Positions 1 to 8,482 of a stretch of 20,804 bases of DNA are shown here, one piece after another (within the stretch, counting starts at the first letter, position 1; the number at the start of each line of letters is the position of its first letter). The stretch lies in NCBI GenBank assembly GCA_001247695.2, contig LGRX02013879.1, forward strand, positions 1 through 20,804. Reading direction: 5' to 3'. Source of the stretch: Cymbomonas tetramitiformis. Its lineage: Eukaryota; Chlorophyta; Pyramimonadophyceae; Pyramimonadales; Pyramimonadaceae. The notes beneath the pieces are model-generated. The model saw nothing but the letters and a program-made list of their open reading frames with translations, was not told the DNA's origin and ran no database searches. The translations under genes were made by a program, and so were the position numbers.

Positions 1-164
1 CCCGCTTCGCGTCGCGGAGGCTTCGCCCCCGCTCCGCTCGCGCTCGCGCGCTCCGATCGATTAACGGAGGGGGGGACAGAAGGGGAGGCGTCGTCTCTCG
101 GAGACCCTCGAGCTAAGTATTACCGAACGATCGCAACGAATTGAACGTCATCGAATATTTTAAG
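1..164 (+). repeat. Satellite fragment, GC-rich 'G' block, cut by the window start
   Basis: The first 70 bases match the GC-rich block seen again at about 10678-10750, 17754-17825 and 18689-18760: GCGTCGCGGAGGCTTCGCCC, then CTCGCGCTCGCGCGC and CGATCGATTAACG. Here the following sequence (71-164) diverges from the other copies and leads into the G-rich minisatellite. There is no coding evidence. The reading frames over these copies are GC-rich and differ between copies, as expected for noncoding repeats. Confidence 0.8.
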
Positions 165-512
165 TTCCACTACACTACACTATCCCATTACTCGTACAAG
201 GCGTGAGGCCTCGGCTGTTTTTTTTTTTAAAAGATATCGCCAAGTGGGGGGCTCCCCCACACCGCCCCCCTTACTACAAACTATTTTCAAGACTTCGCCC
301 AGTAGGGGGGTTTGCCCCCCCCACAACCCCCCATTTTTTCGGAATATTTTAAAACTTCGCCCATTGGGGGGGGCTCCGTGTCCCCACATCCGCCTATTAC
401 TACAAAAAAATTAGACTTCGCCCAGTGTGGGGGCTCCGTCCCCCACCCTCCCTAATAGCTGGTTTCTACGAAATCAAACCTCTAGAAATTTATATACAAA
501 AGTGTTAAGGGC
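165..512 (+). repeat. G-rich minisatellite block, copy 1
   Basis: Imperfect units of roughly 55-65 bp. Each has ACTTCGCCCA, then a run of G with GGCTCCGT or GGTTTGCC, then a C-rich run, then TTACTACAAA. Units begin near 231, 290, 352 and 412. The block ends in the E box (TAATAGCTGGTTTCTACG...AATTTATA). The same block recurs almost collinearly at 19036-19372 and partly at 9963-10145. It also contains GGCGTGAGGCCTC near 200, shared with the copy near 19069. The strand is arbitrary. Confidence 0.85.
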
Positions 513-811
513 TTAGCTACCGGTGGCCGTCGATTTAAAGTATTAACACTGATCCCCCCCTCGATCCTCGCCAAAAAGAATTATCTCCGTCAGATCGATG
601 GTCGCCGATCGACAGTCAAGGGTTCGAACAAAGGTTTAATTCATATTTTATTCGGTTTACCTCATATTTTATATTTTATAATATTAATTATTCAGACGAC
701 ATTCTGTCGATATATTTATAAATATATGTAAATATATATACAAACATATCTGCGATTGAAATTTTGTTTGCAGCTTTCATCTCAACGACGCAAATTGATT
801 TCATCCACCAG
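506..811 (+). repeat. Satellite 'B' block, copy 1 (AT-rich, about 300 bp)
   Basis: Starts with TTAAGGGCTTAGCTACCGG and runs through AACACTGATCCCCCCCTCGA, CGCCGATCGACAGTCAAGGG, a TTTTATA-rich stretch of variable length and CGACATTCTGTCGATATAT, to TTTGTTTGCAGCTTTCATC. Four more copies lie at 10883-11193, 13009-13254, 18013-18250 and 19368-19672. They vary mostly in the number of TTTTATA units. No ORF is conserved across copies. Confidence 0.9.
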
Positions 812-970
812 CGTCACGCAAAAGAGCGTCACGCAAAAGAGCGTCACGCAAAAGAGCGTCACGCAAAGCTAGGCTATAAACTACTACACTATACGTCTCC
901 CAAAGCTAGGCTATAAACTACTACACTATACGTCACGCAAAAGAGCGTCACGCAAAGCAATGTTCGTTCT
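812..970 (+). repeat. Short tandem arrays: GCGTCACGCAAAAGA units and 36-bp 'D' units
   Basis: Four 15-bp units containing GCGTCACGCAAAAGA (about 814-868) are followed by two copies of a unit of about 36 bp with AAAGCTAGGCTATAAAC and TACTACACTATACGTC. Two further GCGTCACGC units and the start of the E box (GCAATGTTCGTTCTG) come next. The E box is interrupted at about 971 by the DIRS-like element. GCGTCACGC is an odd-centred palindrome (GCGT-C-ACGC). Confidence 0.85.
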
Positions 971-1397
971 GTTTCTTTTTGCTCTTCACATCTCATTGCC
1001 AACAGGCACACTGCATAGCATTTCATCAAAAATAGCTTTCTTCTTACATGCTTTTAAGTGTGTGAGAGAAAATCTCTTTTTGGAATGTCTTTTCTAGGCT
1101 GATTCACAGCTTCACATGCTTTTTAGGCTGATGCACAGCTTCTAAGGCAAAATGTTTAGAGTCTTTTGGGTTGGGTGGGTAGGGAAGGCAAAAGAACAGA
1201 GCTGCGGATTCCCACGGGCGGAACTCCTAAATACTGTCGTGTGTAAAGCCTTTAGATCTAACTCCGCTGCTGATTTTGATCTAACGGCTCAGGAAACTCT
1301 GATCGATCTACCGGCACAGAAACCTCTAAAATTCCGCAGGCTCCAATTTAACCATTTCTTTTGCTCTTCACATCTCATTGCCATGTAACAGAGATCA
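971..1397 (-). repeat. 3' region of the DIRS-like element with a split direct repeat
   Basis: GCTCTTCACATCTCATTGCC occurs at 981-1000 and again at 1363-1382. Each is followed by AGGCACACTGC (1004-1014 and 1400-1410). The second copy overlaps the recombinase stop codon, and the first sits at the outer end of the element. The pair fits the B1...B2 half of a split direct repeat; the A1 partner would lie in the missing 5' end. A second small repeat, AGGCTGATTCACAGCTTC and a near-identical copy, lies at about 1097 and 1127. The reading frame open at 1152-1388 has no recognisable product. Confidence 0.6.
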
Positions 1398-2984
1398 TTA
1401 GGCACACTGCTCTGTGCCAGGCTGCCGCTGCTGCTGCTGTCGCCATCTCGGAGTGGTCCACCCGAAGTACTTCTCCATGTGCTCGTCGGGAACAGCTGCC
1501 GGGTCAATGTAGGAGTGGATGGCAGAGGACAGCTGAGACCAGCCGCCCAGGAAGCAGCACTTCTCAAGCGCCGCGCCCACAGCCCTGGCACAGGTACAAG
1601 CCCCCTTGCGGGTGCTGTGGCCAGACAAGTGTCCCCCTTCCGGAGGGACACACCCAAGCTTCCCCAATGCCAACTGCACCCAGCCATTAGCTTGCGCCGA
1701 CTGGAGCTTTCCTTGCTCCCACGGCAGCCTCCAGTAGCTGCCCTGCACCTCCGAGCCCGTCACCGGGCGATGCCCCCAACAGGCATCCCGCACCTGCTGC
1801 CAGTGCTGCAGGAGCTGCACAAGCCCCGCCACCCCCGCTGCGGGGATGGTGAGCCTCCTCCTGAGGCGCACGTGCCCCCTGCCTTTCTCCTTGTGGAGAA
1901 CCACGGAGATGTCCTCACCTGTGATGCTGATGTGCTCCCTGCGCATGGAGACGCCCGTCTCCGGCCGGCCGAAGGTGACGAAGGCAAACACCACGTAGGT
2001 GCACGCCCTGAGCAGCTCCGTAGCTGCCCGGCCCACCGGCTCCAACCCCAGCCCGTGCGCATGCACCGCCGAGACATGCCTGGCAGGCAGCCAGGTCCGC
2101 ACCGTCTGCTCCTCACCCGCGGCTTCAGCCGCCTGCACCTGGAGGCGGGCCATGCCCTTTACTGCTCTGGAGATCGCCCGGCCCCTGGCAGGCCCGGGGA
2201 ACCCCATGTCCTCGTGGTAGTTGTTGATGGCGGATAGGTAGGGCTGCATGTTGGACGCCTGCACCGTGCCCTTGTCCAGCATGTGAGCAATGCACAGCCT
2301 CACCGTGGCCCCCGTTGCCGGAAGCCACTGTCTGCCCTCTGCCTCACAGAACGCCATGAAGGCCCGAGCCTTCGGCCGGTAGTTGCCCACCGTCTTGCCG
2401 CCCAATGCTGCCCCCTGCATCTGCACTGCCAGCTCAGTGAGGGAGCTGTCCCCCAACTCTCCTCTCCAGCGCTCCTGAAGCGCCGCATCCCAGCTAGTCA
2501 CCTCCTGCACCGCTGCCGGGAGCACCTCATACCTTTCCTTGCTCATGTCCAGGTCCTCCTTGTCACCATCCTCGTAGGCAATGTGGGTTAGGCCGTCCGA
2601 CCCCGTGTCACCCACGGTGCCGGTGTACCAGGCATCATCCTGGGGCCAGTACACCTTCACTTTGAGACCACTCGCCAGCCCCGCCTGTGGCGCCTGCCCG
2701 GCTGCCCGCCTCCCATCCTGCAGGTAATGGCTCACCGGGAGGCGGAGATGCGGAACATGATGCCGTCCCAGCTTGAGGCCCCGAGCAGCTCGGACCCTCC
2801 CAGCCGGCTGGGAGTAAAGAGGTCCCTGCCCCGGGGCAAGATCACCACCTCGTCGGCCATGGCCTCCAGCTGCTGGAACCACATCTGCCCCGGCCAGTAG
2901 GGCGCCACCACCGTGGCGGCGCACTTCTCCTCCCGCAGCTTGTGCGCCACCTCGTCGAGGAGGAACCACGGGGGGTTGACCCAA
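1398..2984 (-). CDS. Tyrosine recombinase of a DIRS/Ngaro-like element with an N-terminal Tudor-like domain
   Basis: An open frame of 528 codons ending in TAA. The first ~95 codons are probably not protein: they overlap the RT/RNase H frame and look like its out-of-frame reading, and the first codon is TTG. Real coding seems to begin near residue 100. Residues 107-155 resemble a Tudor/PWWP-like fold (VKVYWPQDDAWYTGTV, then a YEDGD segment), which suggests chromatin binding. Residues 185-285 fit the helical core-binding domain of tyrosine recombinases. The catalytic half has R340 (FGRPETG), Lys candidates K365/K367, H456-x-x-R459 (SGHSTRKG), W482 and the nucleophile Y492 (HSYIDP). The family inserts circular cDNA by recombination in the nucleus. 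No ATG lies upstream of the Tudor-like part, so expression would need readthrough or frameshifting from the RT frame, or the copy is dead. The recombinase identity is firm; whether it is active is unknown. Confidence 0.85.
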   Translation of the reverse strand: MGQPPVVPPRRGGAQAAGGEVRRHGGGALLAGADVVPAAGGHGRRGGDLAPGQGPLYSQPAGRVRAARGLKLGRHHVPHLRLPVSHYLQDGRRAAGQAPQAGLASGLKVKVYWPQDDAWYTGTVGDTGSDGLTHIAYEDGDKEDLDMSKERYEVLPAAVQEVTSWDAALQERWRGELGDSSLTELAVQMQGAALGGKTVGNYRPKARAFMAFCEAEGRQWLPATGATVRLCIAHMLDKGTVQASNMQPYLSAINNYHEDMGFPGPARGRAISRAVKGMARLQVQAAEAAGEEQTVRTWLPARHVSAVHAHGLGLEPVGRAATELLRACTYVVFAFVTFGRPETGVSMRREHISITGEDISVVLHKEKGRGHVRLRRRLTIPAAGVAGLVQLLQHWQQVRDACWGHRPVTGSEVQGSYWRLPWEQGKLQSAQANGWVQLALGKLGCVPPEGGHLSGHSTRKGACTCARAVGAALEKCCFLGGWSQLSSAIHSYIDPAAVPDEHMEKYFGWTTPRWRQQQQRQPGTEQCA

Positions 2985-3034
2985 TTGACCTCTCCTAGCC
3001 AGGAAAAGGCCAAAGAGTCCACGCCCTCCACTTC
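2732..3034 (-). pseudogene. C-terminal fragment of the DIRS-type reverse transcriptase/RNase H protein
   Basis: About 100 residues in frame, ending at a stop just before the Tudor-YR part. The pattern is the tail that follows RNase H in DIRS/Ngaro polyproteins: a tryptophan-rich start (SLAFSWLGEVNWVNPPW), then VAPYWPGQMWFQQL, then LPRGRDLFTP and a final aromatic-rich segment ending near DGIMFRI. No catalytic RT or RNase H residues remain. The frame runs upstream into a CTTAAGTTTT minisatellite and stops, so the 5' part of the gene is lost. It overlaps the recombinase frame by about 250 bp, which is usual in this superfamily. Recognition is by motif memory, not by a search. Confidence 0.7.
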
Positions 3035-3040
3035 TGCAAG

Positions 3041-3098
3041 TACTTTCTTAAGTTTTCTTAAGTTTTCTTAAGTTTTTCTTAAGTTTTCTTAAGTTTTC
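3041..3098 (+). repeat. CTTAAGTTTT minisatellite at the retroelement breakpoint
   Basis: About five tandem copies of a 10-11 bp unit (TTCTTAAGTTT). Inverted or degenerate copies (ACTTAAGAAA) recur at about 3178-3190 and 3246-3260, so the flank can form short stem-loops. The array marks where DIRS-like coding similarity ends. Confidence 0.8.
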
Positions 3099-3574
3099 GA
3101 TATAAACCCACACTATGCATATTTAAATCGGTACAGTTAGCTATTGGCCGACAGTATACTTAAGAATTATACTTAAGAGAACTTAAGAAAATGTAAGTAC
3201 GTGGAAGCTTCTTGGTAGGAGGATATTGTCCACATGGCTCAAGGATAACTTAAGAAAACTGAAGAATCTTATCCAAATGTAAGCACGTGATTGGCTGGAA
3301 TGTAGGAGATATGCACACGTGTAAGAAAGCTATATGCTGGATATTTAAAGATTGTATACACATGCATGCACGTAATTGGCTGTTAAGAAGACACGTGTAT
3401 GCAGGACAATGCTTCCCATCGCACAGATATTTACAAATGTAACATTGTGACTGGTTCCATATTTAGGGTTTAAACCCTAAACCCTAAAACCCTTCAATCA
3501 AGCAGTCAGCAGCTGGGTACGTACACTACTATGGGATGCAACCCATTCCATCTAGCTTCCAGTTAACTATCTAT
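3099..3574. other. Gene-free spacer with repeated ACGTG / ATTGGCT motifs
   Basis: No coding region is seen. Related motifs recur: ATGTAAGTACGTGG (about 3190), AAATGTAAGCACGTGATTGGCT (about 3275-3296), ACACGTGTAAG (about 3316) and CACGTAATTGGCTG (about 3370). Since a transposase gene points toward this side, these could be subterminal binding motifs of its element, as in CACTA elements. I found no matching terminal inverted repeat. A CTAT microsatellite lies at about 3567-3582. Confidence 0.4.
3462..3491 (+). repeat. Short telomere-like tract, head-to-head
   Basis: One TTTAGGG unit is followed immediately by an inverted tract with two CCCTAAA units and a partial third. The junction GGGTTTAAACCC is palindromic. 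TTTAGGG is the telomere unit of most plants and many green algae. The tract is too short to be a telomere and could be chance, repair filler or a fusion scar. Confidence 0.6.
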
Positions 3575-3859
3575 CTATCTATGTAGTATAACCCACGTGG
3601 CTTGGTGACATACACGTGCAGAGTGACAGGCGAATGATTCTGCTGCCGTAGATAGATCTGCAGCACCGTTGGGAACGTCGGGGACTGCTCGCTGTTGCAG
3701 TTGAGAGAAGGCCTGGAAGCTGCGCATCCCACCCCAGATTCTCAGTAACTTACACCCCTTGCCGCTTGTGACTTTTTCGAGCAGCCTACGAGAAAATGGC
3801 ACGTACGACACCACAGGAAAGTTCACATTCTTATTACCTGAACGAAGCGCGGAAGGGGA
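3575..3859. other. Region 3' of the transposase gene; small minus-strand ORF of doubtful status
   Basis: An 83-codon minus-strand frame (3575-3826) starts with MNFPVVSYVPFSRRLLEK. It lies just downstream of the transposase stop at 3860, and a GT-rich donor-like sequence (GTAATAAG) lies at about 3832-3839. It might be a further C-terminal exon in some transcript or simply 3' untranslated sequence. I recognise no domain and no acceptor that would clearly join it, so I do not call it a gene. Confidence 0.3.
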
Positions 3860-5003
3860 TCAATGAATGCCTTGGATCTCACGCAGCAGGTGCACCGCAT
3901 GGTAGAGGTTGTCGCCCGTGTCTTTACTCTTTGTTTCAACGAATAATGCCTTCGTTCCGATGAGCGCGCATGGCAGTAGCAGCTCTACGTAATCATTTCT
4001 GGCGAGCACAGCGATTCCTTGGTTCTCCATATATGCATCTTCTACCTGACGGTACGCTCGCAAACTGGCCAAACGGCACACCGTATGCTGGCTCTCGGTG
4101 TCTATCACCAGGTAGTATGCAAGGACCTTCGCATATGGGAATTCTGATAGGGAGTCCAGCCCAGTCGGGAGCAAGTTCCCGAAGCCAGTGTCCGAGATGG
4201 AAACGTGGTAGGAGACTCGCTTCTCCGCCCTCGTGTACAAGGAAGACGCGAATTCCTCCAGATTCAGGGACATCCTCAAGTACACAATGATATCGCACGT
4301 GCATAATGCCTGTGCGCCCTGCTGCCGGGGGTGCAGCATGCCAACCAAATAATGCAGTTGTGCTAAGCAGCTTGCGAGGACGGGTGCGTCGTGAGCTACG
4401 CGCCTGCCGGTACCCATGAAATAGCAAGGAGATGTCTTAGCCTCCGCGGCTGGGTCCACAAGCCCAACCGAGACCGCTGCTTGGCCGGGGTAAAGCTCGT
4501 TGGCTAACTCCGGTAGGGAGCGCATTGTTGGATGCAAGCTTACATATGCCTCCAGGGCGAGCTTCTCGCACGTCCCATTCATGATGGCCTCCACAGGCTT
4601 GTTCTTGACGTGAGAGTCTTTCACGATTCCTTTCGCCCGCTGAATACCTCGTTCCACCCAAAACTCCATGGCCGCACCCACATCCCCTAGATAGTATTCT
4701 TGCCGGAACAGGTGCACCACCGCCAGACGCATGTTGAATGTAAGCATCTTCGCCGGGCCCTTATCTTCCATGATCGCGGCGTGCTCCCACAAATGCTCCT
4801 TTGCCACCTCCCGCGCCCGCCGTACCTCCGTCTCCGTGAGGGGGCTATCTGCTGTTACCATCCCTCGCGTGTAATGCAACACCGCCCGCCGCAGGTGTTG
4901 TCAGGCAGCCTCCATGACCATGTTCCAATGGACCAGCAGATCGCCAAACACCAAGGTGAGTAGTATACCACGAAATTCAGGAAATCCTCCATGGTCCACA
5001 TAC
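3860..5003 (-). pseudogene. C-terminal part of a CACTA/TNP2-like (Plavaka-like) transposase, broken
   Basis: The continuation of the transposase after the intron at 5004-5467. It starts MWTMEDFLNFVVYYSP, whose phase joins that of the upstream exon (split Gly codon). About 16 codons on, the frame must shift (near 4950-4960) to reach the segment LVFGDLLVHWNMVMEAA. An in-frame TGA (4901-4903) follows where a Trp codon would fit, then a 345-codon open stretch to the stop at 3860. That stretch includes LTFNMRLAVVHL and AMEFWVERGIQRAKG, which match the N-x-H-x-x-x-HL and W-x-x-ER segments I associate with the C-terminal half of TNP2-like transposases. Two lesions argue for a dead copy. The family call is by motif recognition only; the related KDZ superfamily is an alternative. 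Confidence 0.65.
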
Positions 5004-5467
5004 CTGCCCCCCAACACCCCTCCCCGGGTACGATTTACACAAACTAACACAACAGCACACGCACTCCCCATAACGACAAACACCATTGCGCTTGTTCATG
5101 GATAGGTCAGGCACAGCCGCACCCTCACGTACCCTGCACATGTCGCGAGTCATTTCAGATAAGCACAACGTTTGGCGCTCTGTTTGAGCTAATGCCACGA
5201 ACGAATTGCAACCTCACAAAAACTGTCGCCAAAAAGATAGGGTTGCCAAGTGTGCCTCCATCTTTTCTTCTTTTCGATGGAAGCTTCTCATCGAAAAGCA
5301 GAAAAGATGGAGGCACACTTGGCAACCCTATCTTTTTGGCGACAGTTTTCGTCAGGTTGCAATTCGTTCGTGGCATTAGCTCAAACAGAGCGCCAAACGC
5401 TGCTATCATCAGTGCGTTTGAGCCTCTTTCTGAAATAATGAGCAGGGAAGACTGAACGTGTACGCAC
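5004..5467 (-). other. Intron of the transposase gene (GT-AG, 464 bp)
   Basis: The donor GTGCGT (from 5467) follows the exon end KYLG, and the acceptor GGGGGGCAG ends at 5004. Removing it joins phase 1 to phase 1 and gives GMWTMEDFLNF, a run typical of this transposase family after its Gly. Almost two thirds of the intron is a foldback element (5151-5447). Confidence 0.65.
5151..5447. mobile_element. Foldback/MITE-like element inside the transposase intron
   Basis: A near-perfect inverted repeat. Arms 5169-5280 and 5288-5399 are about 110 bp each with only a few differences, around the short centre AAGCTTCT. Weaker similarity continues outward to ATTTCAGA on the left and TCTGAAAT on the right, with an extra ~20 bp in the right arm. 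Open frames crossing it are symmetrical artefacts. It has no coding capacity of its own and looks like a recently inserted hairpin-type non-autonomous element. No clear target-site duplication was found. Confidence 0.85.
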
Positions 5468-5897
5468 CCAAGTACTTCACCACGCAATGGTACGGGCGGC
5501 CTATGTCGTGAGGCGGTTGGATGAGGGCTGCCCGGCTTTGGATCTCATCAACAATCGCTTTCGGCAGAACCAGCTTAGGGTGCGTGTTGTTGCTCAGCTT
5601 GCCAAACCAGAGCTTGAGGCACCTCTTTACATTCCCGTAGAACACACAATGTGCGAATGGGTGGGCATATGCGTGCATCGGGTCAAAGTACGGAATGCGC
5701 TCCAAGGCACCTCGTCCGTGTCTCCCTGTGGCGTGTGCTGGTTCGGCGCCCGATTCTGTGCTCGCCACCATCGAGGCGTGCATCTGCTTAGTGATCATTG
5801 CATCGGCATCGTCCGCCCACACCTTCTTTGACCCTTTAGAGTTGGTCCATCCTTGCTGCTCCACTTCCTTGAAATAGCCCCGGAAATACATCCCTCG
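5468..5897 (-). pseudogene. Central part of the CACTA/TNP2-like transposase
   Basis: The frame starts just after the run of seven C (5898-5904 on the plus strand; G in the gene) and runs to the intron donor at 5468. It reads GMYFRGYFKEVEQQGW at the start. The diagnostic part is IPYFDPMHAYAHPFAHC followed by VKRCLKLWFGKL: a D-x-MH motif then the G-V-x-K/LW segment of TNP2-like transposases. About 45 residues on comes PPHDIGRPYHCVVKYLG, matching the 'GR' segment before the next conserved block. It overlaps the N-terminal frame only as an out-of-frame shadow; one extra G in the homopolymer would fuse them. Confidence 0.7.
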
Positions 5898-8065
5898 CCC
5901 CCCCGGACCAACAGTTCACTCAAACAGACTGTACGGATCGGCGCGGTAGCCGGAGCTGCTGCTCCTTCATCCGTCGCCACCATGCTGGGTTTGGCTGCAG
6001 TTCGATGTACAGACACGCAAAGCGCCTTGATCACTGACTGCATCGTGGGGCAAGACACTTGCATCTTCTGGGAGAGCGGGTGTTCATGGAACCCCTGCAC
6101 CGTTGACACTTGCACAACAACCTGCCCCTCCGCATACTGCAGGGGGGGTCCCGCGCATTGCTCCGGGCTTGGTGCCTCTGCCGGAGGCAGGTTCCATTTC
6201 ACATCCCGGAGGGAGGCGCGCTCTTCCGGTGAGAGGTCGGCACTCGGACCGAAGGCGAGCAGAATCTGGTGCGCACCCATGGCCACGTCTGCAAAGTTGA
6301 CAACCGCGCGCGCACGTGCCTCCGCCGGTTCCAGCGCCTGAAAGTCCTGCAACGTGGCGTCATATTTCAGGTGCCTCTCGTGGACCATTAGCGGTGGCCT
6401 TAATCCCCTCGCATTCCGGAAGTCAAAGCACTCGCCGCACATCACGTGCCCCACTTGCGTCAGATCTGTACCCTCGTGAAGGGGGTGTATGCAAGCCTTA
6501 CAGGCGTGCACCCTTGGGAGGAGATCGTACCCGCCCTTGAACTGGATGGCATCACCGCATACTATGCACACCATTCGTATAGGCATGCCGTACATCTCCG
6601 TGAACCCGTGTGAGGCGATGTGCACAGCGTTGTCCAGGTCGATGACACCCTTCTCCAGGTACGAGAACGCATGGTACACGCAAAGGGACAGGGACCTCTG
6701 CCTGAATAATCCTTCCAGCCCAGGCACGGCCTGACCAGGGCACTTTCCCTGGTGTGCGGTGAGCGTGGCCGGCCACACGGTCATCCAACCGGGCCCTCCT
6801 CCCACGCGCGCCTGCTGGAAAGGGGAGGCGGTGGGGAAGCCCTGGAAAGCCGCGGGCAGCTGCATGACACCATCCTTGTTCTCCGGCCAGTACTTCGTCT
6901 CAACCGTTTCAGGCAAGACCTCAGTGTAACCCTGCTCATCCAGGCACATCAGGGCGGAGTAGGTACGGATTCCAGCCTCACCATACACCCGTGGCAGCCC
7001 AAGCAGTTCCTCCATGGAATGCGCATGAACGTCCGTGTGCTTGACCTGACTGGGGCTGTCAATGCAACGACCGAGTACAGCAGGCGCCGGCAGGAATACT
7101 TTTGTGTCCGGCGTCCTCTCCCCCAAATGGCGATAGATACAGTCTCCCCGCCGCTCCATCTCCGCTCGCATGTACCACCACACCATACGAAACACTCGCT
7201 GCGGTTCGCCGCCATGCGCATCACCATCCTCCCATAGGCAATAGACCTGCGCCCGGCCGTGCGGGGATATCAACGGTGGGGTTTTATACTTGGCCACCGC
7301 ATCACTCGAAAACAGTCCACCCACCACGAAGAACGGTAGTAGACTTTTCGAACTCGGATTCAGCGTCTCCTCATATTCATGACGAACAAGTTCCTGTGTG
7401 CTAACGGCCAAATCCCTCCAGGCACGAAGCCGAACACAGAAATCCTGGAGGTCCTCCACCCCCATCCTAATGAACTCCGGGGTCAGGGGGGGCTCGCTGA
7501 AAGCTTCGCGTGCAAGCTTCCAACTTCTGGTGTTGACCGTAATGTTACCGTGCAGCTTTTTCCGGAGCTCGGCAATACTACAGCCCGTTTCATTTAATTG
7601 CCGGTTACTCCCCCTAGGGAGGGGCTCGCCAGGAGGTAATGCGCGCTGCGCCTTCCGAAGCGTCTCTTCCTCGCTGCTGTATTCCTCAAGTAACCGCAAC
7701 AAACTACACAGCTCCTTGCTGATCCAATCTATCCATTTCACGATGACCTCTATGTCTGCCAACTGGGCCGTGTAGACGGCGAGCGCCGCTCCTCCTCGGA
7801 ACTCCTTGATGGCATTCAACTGCTCGTCATCTGCCGAACATCCCGCACTGATGTGGTAATCCAACAGGACTTTTACGTTCGCCGGATACTTTTGGGTGTG
7901 CACGGAACGGGCGTCCGCTCCCGGGAACAATCTTAGCCATGGCCTGTCCCCGTACTCCTGCCCCCCCTGGCCCACACAACCCCCCTGTACTGTAAGGTCG
8001 CGTATTAGAGGAGCTGTCCTCACACCGCACCGAACATGGGCATAGGTTGCAATACACTTATTCAT
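5898..8065 (-). pseudogene. N-terminal part of the CACTA/TNP2-like transposase, with a zinc-binding cluster
   Basis: A long open frame of about 720 codons from the ATG at 8065 (a TTG at 8074 is also in frame). I do not recognise its N-terminal ~490 residues. Counting from that TTG, residues 95-150 are helix-rich and charged (IVKWIDWISKELCSLLRLLE). Residues 503-549 hold three Cys pairs, C503-x2-C506, C525-x2-C528 (with His just after) and C546-x2-C549, which look like a zinc finger of the treble-clef or ribbon kind. DNA end binding is the likely role, but this is inference. The frame would run on to a stop at 5795, but after the homopolymer at 5898-5904 it loses sense while another frame carries the conserved TNP2-like motifs. 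The fusion of the two halves rests on that frameshift and on adjacency. A sequencing error in the G run is possible. Confidence 0.6.
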
Positions 8066-8418
8066 TATGAACAATACTCGTATTCATTATAAAAACATAT
8101 TATTCACATGTACATATTCATCTTTTATTCACATTGGTCTTGATCAATGATTACGGTTCGCACGGTACGATTTTGCCTACTTCTTCAGCTTTGCTCTACT
8201 ACATTCCTGTCGATGGCACGACTTCCAGTGCATTTGCGCACAACCATGGGAACAATACACCGCTTGGTGACAGCCACCACACCGCTGCGCCCCTTGTTTA
8301 CCACAATTCATACAAAGACACTGGTGTGCTGACAAAACACACACACATACATCCTACCGGCCACACCCCCTTGTTATGGTCGCGTGTCAGAGGATTTGTC
8401 CTCACACCGCACCATAGA
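7994..8418 (+). repeat. Pair of ~40-bp direct repeats near the transposase 5' end
   Basis: GGTCGCGTATTAGAGGAG...TGTCCTCACACCGCACC at 7994-8034 recurs with a few changes at 8379-8418 (GGTCGCGTGTCAGAGGAT...). The first copy lies inside the annotated start of the transposase frame, suggesting that the true coding start may be further in. The pair may be subterminal repeats of the element. The sequence between them (8110-8378) has no supportable gene. Confidence 0.6.
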
Positions 8419-8482
8419 TATTCGGTGTGCCCAACCCACATGCGCCCACGGTCCACCGCACCGACCCGAAACAAACACATAG
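8419..8482. other. Gap without recognised features
   Basis: Short AC-rich stretch leading into the inverted repeat; nothing recognised. Confidence 0.4.

Larger units (their letters stand above)
971..3034 (-). mobile_element. Truncated DIRS/Ngaro-like (tyrosine-recombinase) retroelement
   Basis: The minus strand carries, in transcriptional order, the end of a DIRS-type RT/RNase H protein (2732-3034), an overlapping tyrosine recombinase (1398-2984), and a 3' region of about 430 bp with a split repeat. The 3' end joins the satellite E box at about 971. The 5' part of the element (gag, most of RT, the left repeat) is missing and coding similarity stops in a CTTAAGTTTT array at about 3040. DIRS and Ngaro elements normally carry gag, RT-RH and YR ORFs bounded by split or inverted repeats, so this looks like a 5'-truncated copy. 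Confidence 0.75.

Noticed and set aside
812..960. Regular short repeats resembling a CRISPR array
   Set aside because: The GCGTCACGC units are head-to-tail or separated by a few bases, lack unique spacers, and sit in eukaryotic satellite with no cas genes.
1479..2237. 252-codon plus-strand frame
   Set aside because: It is the antisense shadow of the GC-rich recombinase gene, whose minus-strand reading carries the catalytic motifs.
3100..3540. CACTA/TAGTG terminal inverted repeats for the transposase element
   Set aside because: Isolated CACTA strings occur (near 3108 and 3524), but no matching inverted end was found beyond 8065.
5155..5487. Open frames on both strands across the foldback
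   Set aside because: The two strands give nearly the same peptide because the DNA is an inverted repeat; no independent coding evidence.
6752..7237. 161-codon plus-strand frame
   Set aside because: Shadow of the minus-strand transposase reading; proline/arginine-rich with no recognisable family.
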